From Vitis vinifera (Eukaryota; Streptophyta; Magnoliopsida; Vitales; Vitaceae), in NCBI RefSeq assembly GCF_030704535.1, contig NC_081816.1:9040001-9104000 (forward strand): DNA of 64,000 bases. Reading direction: 5' to 3'. Below the pieces are notes generated by a model, which was not told where the DNA came from, searched no databases, and saw only the letters and a program-made list of their open reading frames with translations. Below are positions 57,101 to 64,000 of the stretch, piece after piece. A program made the translations under genes and the position numbers. Position 1 is the stretch's first letter. Every line of letters begins with the position of its first letter.

Positions 57101-58864
57101 TTCATGCCTTTTATGCAGGCTGACAGTTCCACTTCTCGAACGTATGGTGGGACTGGAATAGGATTAAGCATTAGCAAGCGTTTGGTGGATCTTATGGGTG
57201 GGGAAATTGGGTTTGAGAGTGAACCCGGCACTGGAAGTACCTTCTCATTTACTGTGGCTTTCACAAAAGGAGAAACTAGTTTACTAGATACAAAGCAGCA
57301 ACCTCATGATCCAGCTGGTTCTGAGTTCCAAGAATTGAGAGCCTTGGTGGTTGATTGTAGAAGCATCCGAGCTGAGGTTACAAGATATCATCTTCAGAGA
57401 TTGGGCATATCAGTCGATAAAACTTTCAGCCTAATATCTGCATGCTCTTATCTGTCCAATAATTCCGATCCAAGGTAGATTTCCATTTCACTTAGTATTT
57501 TTGTAACTAAGGATCATAGTGACTTGAATTTGAGAATTCGAAACGAAGCCATTAAAGAGTTGAGACTTCAATATACATTGATATCATTAAATGCATAAGA
57601 AAACCCACAGTACTACTTATTTGGAATAACATTAGCATCAGAATATGAAAGGAAATCATGGAAAATTTTCTTCCCCCGTCAATGTAGTTGAGTTATAATA
57701 TATTATGGTATTGTAGTTTTTTTGTGCTTGATTTTTCTAATATATTATTGATCATGTGTCTGCAGTGCATCAACTAGTGTAGCTATGGTTCTGGTTGACA
57801 AAGAGGTTTGGGATAAGGAGGCTGGTCTTGTTTTCCATCATATGCTCAAAGAGCTCAGGCCAAATGGCACTGTGGAAGTCCAAGAAAAACGTCCAAAAAT
57901 ATTCCTTTTGGACACCTCTCTGAGCTCTGCTGAGCGCAATGAGCTCAAATCAGCTGGTTTTGTGGATAATGTACTAATGAAGCCTCTTCGGTTAAGCGTA
58001 TTGATTTCTTGCTTCCAGGAAGTCTTTGGAATTGGCAAGAGAAAGCAAGCGAATAGAGGAAAACCATTAACTCTTGGGAATCTGTTAAGAGAAAAGCGAA
58101 TCTTGGTGGTGGATGACAATGCTGTTAACCGAAGGGTGGCAGAATTTGCTCTCAAGAAGTATGGAGCAATTGTCACCTGCGTGGACAGTGGCAAGGCTGC
58201 TCTTTTGATGCTTAAGCCACCCCATAACTTTGATGCTTGCTTCATGGATCTCCAAATGCCAGAGATGGATGGGTAATGTGCAGAACTTTAATCTTCTTTT
58301 TCTTTTGTCTAAATTGTGAATGCAAAGGATATATCCCTTTGGCACAATAATGGACCTAGGCATTTGCCTTTTCTGCATGATCAGTAGCTAATAAATTTGG
58401 TTACCCTACACTGGCTTGTTGAGATAATTCTGGTTATGTAGACCAAAATTGTTGATCTTGTTTATACTTGTTAAAAAATGCCAGACTCATACAAAGGGGG
58501 AGGGGAAAATAGTGATGGGTGGTGAATAAGTGAGTTGTTGAGCATCTTTTAGATAAGTCATAAGTGTACTGTTCAATTTAGAGTTTTTATTTTCTTAAAT
58601 TTTTAATTTTTCAGGTTTAGAGCAACACAGGAAATCCGCCGAATGGAGAGCAAGGTTAATGAGAGAATTAAATCTGGAGAAGTATCAATAGAGATGTTTG
58701 CAAATGTGGCTTATTGGCACACACCAATTTTAGCAATGACTGCTGATGTTATTCAGGCAAATAATGAAGAGTGCATGAAGTGTGGAATGGATGGTTATGT
58801 GGCAAAGCCATTCGAAGAAGATCAGCTTTATTCAGCAGTGGCACATTTCTTTGAGTCTGGTTAA
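51121..58864 (+). CDS. HK2: CHASE-domain hybrid histidine kinase, cytokinin receptor of the AHK2 type
   Basis: Thirteen exons: 51121-51513, 52610-52885, 53710-54207, 54404-54679, 54967-55136, 55218-55430, 55522-55708, 55906-55957, 56048-56277, 56407-56505, 56807-57474, 57766-58272, 58615-58864. They join in frame to 1272 residues; the in-frame ATG at 51202 would give 1245. Order: membrane anchor (67-86), linker, Gln-rich patch (~275-300), second anchor (314-333), CHASE cytokinin-binding domain (~345-605) in the ER lumen/outside, third membrane helix (~619-641), histidine kinase with [11 protein letters not shown] (His678), N box (Asn795), VEDTGVGIP (Asp883) and GGTGIGL (912-918), a pseudo-receiver, and a true receiver with VVDDN (Asp1137/1138) and MDLQMP (phospho-acceptor Asp1182). 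Cytokinin triggers a phosphorelay through HPt proteins to response regulators. All catalytic residues are present. Exons 1-2 look like a duplicate of exons 3-4. Confidence 0.95.
53860..53895 (+). repeat. 18-bp tandem duplication in the receptor's Gln-rich linker
   Basis: CTGGTTGAGCAGCAG followed by AAG and then by TCA gives two adjacent 18-bp units encoding LVEQQK and LVEQQS. It lies in a CAG/CAA-rich patch of exon 3 between the first and second membrane anchors, so length variation here would be tolerated in frame. Confidence 0.8.
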
Positions 58865-60575
58865 TGGAGTGGGACTGACATGTTTGTGGGTTGTTCAGTA
58901 GTGGTCCAGCCAGTTGGTTGATCTGACTTTGTTTTCAGACTTGACTCCCCAAGCTAGATGGCTGTCCAACAAGCGACAAGCCTGGCTGCTGTGAGATGGT
59001 GTGATTTGCAGGTTCAACCACTGTTTCTGCCTTTCCTAATATGGTAACTTTCTTAACATTATTCTATTGTTTATTGACTTTTGATTTGCATGTAGGCTCA
59101 AATTCATCATGTTGACACCATGAATTTTTCTCTTGAAATCTCCCATTCTCATATAAGGCTTCATCATCATCATCATCATCTCCTCTTAACTTCTCCCTCA
59201 CGTGGCCATTTGGGAATTGTTTATTTGTTTTCAGGGATGCTGGATCGAAGTGGCATGGATACAAGGAGGGAGAGCATTAACTGCTTGTGGCCAGTTTGTT
59301 CCCAGCCATTCCTTATCTTATGATCACCTGCTGTGGATAATAAGAGAAAAGGGGGCTATTTTTCTTGTATATAACCCCTTTCCTTTGATGCCCTATTATT
59401 TATTTTTGTGATATTTTGTGCATTCTTCCTTAATCAGGTTTGAGCCTGAAGTGATATAGTGGTGAGACACCCATATTTGAACTCTGATGAGATGAGTGAG
59501 TTGTCTTTCCGTCACCCAAGAGTTGCTGGAACTGGAAGAATGCAGGCAGAAGATCCAAATTCTCAAGAGGGTGAAAGATTGAATCATTCATATTATTATG
59601 ATTGTTTGGACATTATATCACCGAAGTTCAAATCTACCCATTATGAGGGAGATTGGGCAAAGTACCAAAAAGAGGTGATGACTAGAAGCAATAGTGAAAC
59701 ACGAGGGAGGATATACAGAACATAGAAGACCATTTCCGGGTTGGCAATAGGTCATTATACTAGTTTGCATTCTTACAAGATTTTCTATTCATTCTGGGTT
59801 GTTCTACTGATGGTAGAGGGATATGAGGAATTGAATATCAGTATTGCTCATAATGTTGCATTTTGTGAATAAGGTGTTTTTTTCCTGTTGAAATTGAGTG
59901 TCGTTTCACCCTGAACTGAATTGTAACAATTCTTTTTGGTATAATGTATAAATGATAGTTTGCTCGATTTAAGTTTCCGTTCCCCTGCACATATTTTCAT
60001 TTCATTTGTCACCCATCTTTGTTGCTGTACCTGGAGATTTGTAATAATGCAATGGAATAGGAAAACCCAAAAAAAGAAACGCATTTCTGATTTAAGTGTA
60101 AGTTTCTTGTAGAGTAGTTGCAGACAAAGCTCACATAGGAAGCTCCTCTAGAACAGGTTGACCAAGGGCTGTGATGAATTTTCCATAGCTTAATCTGCAT
60201 TACTCTATCAATGAAACAGTTGAGACCGAGGAATTAGGTGTTTTCAGCAGAGAAAACAGGCCAAAATCTTCACATCCATGTGCACCATGTAGAGGGTCAA
60301 AGCGATCCTTGATGCTCTGTTTTTTTCCATTAGGTGGAATGACTTTGGCCTTTTTGAAAAGTCCAAACCACCTACTTATCTTTCATCTAACAACTGTAAA
60401 GGGTCCTTACTTTATTTTGTAGTGATTGGGTTTTTGAGAATGTCAAAAGAGATTTTCAAATATTCTAATTGAAAGGGAGCAGCTCTATGTGGTCACAAGA
60501 CTACACTGTTGGGTGGAAGGTTATCTGTTATATCACCATCTCTCTCTCTCTCTCCCTCTCTGGCAGAAAGAAACA
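58865..60575. other. 3' flank of the cytokinin receptor and spacer
   Basis: The 3' UTR of the receptor probably covers the first several hundred bases. An open stretch at 59460-59725 lacks an early ATG and family resemblance. A CATCAT simple repeat is at 59160-59180, and a CT repeat at 60536-60562 lies directly before the X8 gene and is likely its leader. Confidence 0.5.
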
Positions 60576-61793
60576 ATGCCAATTTCCTTGCTGAGGATTG
60601 TGCTTGGTCTACTTCTTTTGGTGTCAACAGGAACAAAATCTGGTAATTTTTCCATTGCCCATTCAAGTTTTATTAGCTTTTGCTTCATAAGAGATTGGCT
60701 AAACCACGAAAACTTGTATTCTTGGTCTTTGGTTTTATATGCTTAATGAAATCTCTGAAAATCTGATAGTTCATCAAGTATTATGCTTCTTTTCTAATGT
60801 TGCTATTTTTTGGTTGAATGCTTTAGCTGGGGAGTTCGAGCAATGGTGCATAGCTGATGAGCAGACCCCAGACGATGAGTTGCAGGCAGGCATTGATTGG
60901 GCTTGTGGGGAAGGAGGTGCAGATTGTAGCAAGATTCAGGTGAACAAGCCTTGCTATTTGCCCAACACTGTGAGGGACCATGCTTCATATGCCTTCAATA
61001 ACTACTATCAGAAGTTCAAGAACAAGGGTGGAACCTGCTACTTCAATGGTGCTGCCATGATCACTGAACTCGACCCAAGTAAGCACTGATGAATCCCAGA
61101 GTGAACTCCTCTGTTTGGTTCTCTGAAGTCACATTTGGTATGGCTAAAAGCCACACTGCTGATCAAATAATTGAATCTGATCTTGATCGCAGTCACCAGC
61201 ATTGGCATCATAGTCATCTGACATGGTACTTCTTCTGCAAATATTCCATGTTTGTACAAGCTACTCCTTGAATCATCACATGGAGTGATGGCGGTAAACC
61301 AAGAATGAGGCAGCTCCATGTGCCTGGAAAGTGTAGGCCATGTGAGTAGGCTTTGCCCATGTCTTGCTAAATACCTTTTAAAAAAAGTAGAGGTGGGCAC
61401 ACTTTACCTTTGATCGTGCCGTAAAGGATTGAAGAAACCAAACCAGCTGCATCAACCCCCCGTGTGGGGTTCAGCTAAATCATGTTTGCTGTTTAAATTA
61501 TTATAGTATAAAGTTACCTTTTCACCAGGGGGGGTTAATACTTGTTCTCTCGATCTCAAGACTACGTTATTGATTAGTACAAGACCTCTACTTAACCATT
61601 GCTTTGATACCTTGCTAAACTATTAACTGACTAAAAAACTCATAACTCTTATGATTTGAGTCCATAATGTCTGATTCTGCGACAGTCGTGTATTTTTTTC
61701 ATTTGGTATTTTCTTCTTGGATGGTAGTTTTACTTCTAAATGTTTTGTGTATATGCAGGTCATGACTCTTGCCATTATGACTTCATTCCTTGA
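60576..61793 (+). CDS. Small secreted X8/CBM43 domain protein (callose-binding type)
   Basis: Three exons, 60576-60642, 60827-61078 and 61759-61793, join in frame to 117 residues. Residues 1-22 are a signal peptide ([20 protein letters not shown]), and the rest is one X8 (CBM43) domain: [62 protein letters not shown] and the terminal Cys in [10 protein letters not shown]. The six Cys expected for the three disulfides are present. There is no GPI-anchor tail and no glucanase domain, so it is a free-standing secreted module like olive pollen Ole e 10, expected to bind 1,3-beta-glucan (callose) in the wall. The last exon is tiny (35 bp); without it the frame would end soon after the donor at 61079 and lose the last Cys. 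The gene sits behind the receptor in the same orientation but is independent. Confidence 0.9.
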
Positions 61794-63396
61794 TTCGAAG
61801 GCAAGTCTAGTTTATGAAGTCCCATGAGCAGAATTAAAGTTGAAGACTTTTTCTTTTCTTTTTGTCTTCTTGAGGAAAGATTCCCATAAAGTTTGCTGTA
61901 GTTCTTCCTTCATAGCTGAGTGGTGGGGTTGAGTTTTGTATCAGGAGCAAACTTCAAGTCTTGCAGAAATGGGGTTGTAAACATTTTTGGCCTGACTTCA
62001 AAGGAAAACGAATTTTAAAGCTGAGAAAGGTAAATGATTTTGAGCTTTTCGACCATTCTGCAAACTAAAAAATAACAGGAAACAATGCTTCAAAGAATTT
62101 GATATAAATCCGTCAGAATGAAATTACACTGAATTACAAGAGAGATGTAGCAGAAAGGAAAAACAAAGTTCTATAAGTTGGATGCAATGGGCTTTCACCT
62201 GTCAATGAATTCAATCAAAGAAACAATGTATTCTATGGGCTCACAACTAGGGCATTTAGCTCCCAATCTCTGATTCTCAGGTGAGAAAACTTTGATGGTA
62301 TTTTGAACAGTGAAAATACTTAAGTATCGCTACTTTCATTTCCAATTTCAGTGTTCTGGAAATAAATGTAGGATGCATTTACCCGTTTCCTATTCCCAGC
62401 TCTCTTCCTGTTTGTATAATCTCCTTGGTAGCATCTTCTACCGTAGAAACTTCTCCATCTCTTTCGAATCCAATGTTTTTCTCCGTTTCCCTTCTCTTTC
62501 CAATGGCAAATCTAGTTTTGAAGTGCCTGTAAAACATATTAGAAAGAACGAATTCCCAATCCCTTACAGAAGTAGTTTTTAATGGGATGGACCATTGAAT
62601 TCACTCAATATAAACTAGCTCAAATCCCACAAAAAAGATGTACTGATGAGTTCTTTGCACCTTCATCTTAAAAGTGAATCAAGGAAGAGCAGATCTTTTA
62701 TCTGTGTTGCAAACATAACAGAAAGCATATTAAAAAATTTTGGTCTTTTTATTTTCTCAGCAACCAAACATGGCAATCAGAAATCTAATAAATTAATAGC
62801 CTATTTTCAAGTAGTGCTAGTGGGAGAGTAGGGAGAGGGGTTGGGTTATGGGTGGTGTTGGGTTTAGGGTTAAAGCCTTGGGCTATGGCCTATGGGTCAC
62901 ACACAGCATTGCCTAGAGATGCGTCAATTGTGCCCAAGAAAAAAATCCATCATTCTTCAAATGAACCCACCTGGTGTATTCAAAGAGAGATAGACATAGC
63001 TGATCAGAAACAGAACTAATAATCAAGGTTTTATGGGAATTGCAGTAAGAAATTGATCTGAAACAAATAATTTTACAACCAGGAGATCACTCGTCTAAGA
63101 ATGAGTAGCTATTTGACTAACTAAATGGCAGTTGGTGCAGCTGCCATGATCAAGAAGAGCATTTCTGTAAACAAGCAGTCAATAAATCTGGGGTTACACA
63201 TATAAGTTGCTCAATTAACATTAAAGCCTTTAAAATCACCTGGAATCAATGTTGAGGATCACCTTGTGATCCTCATGAGTTTCTAATTTTCTGAGACTTG
63301 GCCCTAAGCCATGTATCGAATCTTTTGTACATTTAGACCGTGGATTGTCAGAACAAAGCTAAAAGTGGGCTTTCTTACTTGTGCTTGCCTAGATTT
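61794..63396. other. Spacer and probable 3' UTR of the minus-strand DUF3444 gene
   Basis: 3' UTR of the X8 gene is likely up to ~62050. A short low-complexity GGG/TTGGG patch at 62818-62880 resembles degenerate telomere-like sequence (ggtttagggtt). No gene is seen. The last ~350 bases probably belong to the 3' end of the following minus-strand gene. Confidence 0.5.
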
Positions 63397-64000
63397 CTAT
63401 TCAGCCTTCACCTCTGTTGCAGCCTGAAGCAGCTCATCTGGAGTTGCAGTCTGAAGCAGCTCATCTGGAGTTGCAGCCGGGTCCAAATCCCAGCACCCTT
63501 CTGGCAGGTTACTTGCTTCTCCTTTAAGTAACCAGGACGGTACCTGGTGTGAAAAGCGTAGCATCTCTCTTCTCGGAATCCATTGAATGGCATTCTTGTC
63601 AGTATTCCTCTGATACACAGTTTTGAAACCATCCAATTTAACAAGGGGAACAATACATACACCAAGCTCTTCAGAGTAATCATCAAGAACCTCCACCATC
63701 TCATACTGGTGCCTTACTTCATCTGGGGTTGATCGATTCCAATCTGGTGACCAGTTCCGATACACAGCCCAAATATTTCCACTTTTGGGGTAAATCCGAA
63801 CACAGCCTCCCCTGCCAGCCTTCTCACCGCTTAGCAAATGAGAGAAGATGTTAACTTGTTCAACAATATCAGAATTCCATGCCCTGAAATTTCCACAAGA
63901 TTTGGTAAACCCAGAATCTATCCAATTTACGGACCCAAACTCGGCATCAGTTTTAGAGTTCAAGTAACTAATATGAACTTTAAATGGTTTCACGGAGATC
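63397..64000 (-). CDS. DUF3444 domain protein, C-terminal part (DnaJ-associated), cut by window edge
   Basis: The minus-strand frame is open to the right edge, so the N-terminal part, usually a J domain plus a zinc-finger-like region in this family, lies outside. About 200 residues are visible. They hold one DUF3444 module: GSVNWIDSGFTKSCGNFR, CVRIYPKSGNIWAVYRNWSP, YEMVEVLDDYSEE, VPLVKLDGFKTVYQR and IPRREMLRFSHQVPSW, ending in LPEGCWDLDPAATPDELL. The biochemical role of DUF3444 is unknown; family members are nuclear or cytosolic J-proteins in plants. The C terminus contains a 27-bp in-frame tandem duplication (63424-63477) that repeats nine residues (TPDELLQTA / TPDELLQAA). No ATG belongs to this segment; the true start is upstream. 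Confidence 0.88.
   Translation of the reverse strand, partial: ISVKPFKVHISYLNSKTDAEFGSVNWIDSGFTKSCGNFRAWNSDIVEQVNIFSHLLSGEKAGRGGCVRIYPKSGNIWAVYRNWSPDWNRSTPDEVRHQYEMVEVLDDYSEELGVCIVPLVKLDGFKTVYQRNTDKNAIQWIPRREMLRFSHQVPSWLLKGEASNLPEGCWDLDPAATPDELLQTATPDELLQAATEVKAE
63424..63477 (-). repeat. 27-bp in-frame tandem duplication
   Basis: CTGAAGCAGCTCATCTGGAG plus TTGCAG(t/c) occurs twice in a row (63424-63450 and 63451-63477), differing only in the last base. It repeats nine residues at the very C terminus of the DUF3444 protein and keeps the frame. Confidence 0.95.

Noticed and set aside
59460-59725. Open stretch of ~88 codons downstream of the cytokinin receptor
   Set aside because: It has no early ATG, no family resemblance, and lies in probable 3' flank; likely chance.
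62818-62890. GGGTTTAGGGTT-like patch as an interstitial telomere
   Set aside because: Only one or two telomere-like units are present, in a GGTTGGG low-complexity patch; too short to call.
1-64000. CRISPR arrays, operons, bacterial-type transferred genes
   Set aside because: No regularly spaced direct repeats; genes carry plant introns and plant families only. The only clustered repeats are the LTR units and simple repeats.

Overview
This 64 kb window is nuclear DNA of a woody eudicot. Introns are AT-rich with GT-AG borders, spacers are long and AT-rich, there is an LTR retrotransposon and there are LTR remnants, and every protein belongs to a land-plant family. Gene content and repeat style fit a grapevine-like (Vitis) genome; the genus is an inference, not something a single motif proves.

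Layout, left to right. (1) 2-2221: the 3' part of a Cf-9-type leucine-rich-repeat receptor-like protein. (2) 3335-4466: an LTR remnant on the minus strand. (3) 5945-7344: LHCB2, a two-exon LHCII antenna gene with a compact G-box/CCAAT/TATA promoter. (4) 7919-9967, minus: an intronless DYW-class PPR gene. (5) 11811-13128: a solo LTR with a clean 5-bp target duplication, related to item 2. (6) 13666-16680: an intronless long P-class PPR gene. (7) 19327-25030: a complete but coding-defective Ty3/gypsy chromovirus inserted into the first copy of an old ~370-bp tandem duplication. (8) 28835-29230: a small unrecognised plant protein. (9) 31300-37566: a 20-exon mitochondrial HSP90 (HSP90-6/TRAP1-like) including one GC-AG intron. 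(10) 40226-42743: an OBERON-type PHD-finger gene with a leader intron. (11) 51121-58864: a 13-exon CHASE-domain hybrid histidine kinase, the cytokinin receptor AHK2 type. (12) 60576-61793: a small secreted X8/CBM43 protein. (13) 63397-64000, minus: the C-terminal end of a DUF3444 (DnaJ-associated) protein cut by the window edge.

The genes do not form a pathway; this is ordinary plant gene order broken up by repeats. Three of them act in organelles or are predicted to (LHCB2 in the thylakoid, HSP90-6 in mitochondria, the PPR proteins in mitochondria or plastids), and two act in development (OBERON, cytokinin receptor).

The most interesting signal is inside the cytokinin receptor. Its first two exons look like an ancient copy of exons 3-4: both pairs encode a basic stretch, a membrane anchor and the start of a CHASE-like segment, exons 2 and 4 are both exactly 276 nt, and all these exon borders are phase 0. 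The receptor therefore carries a degenerate second half-CHASE at its N terminus. Exon models were built by eye from splice signals, frame continuity and known family sequence; they were not checked against transcripts.
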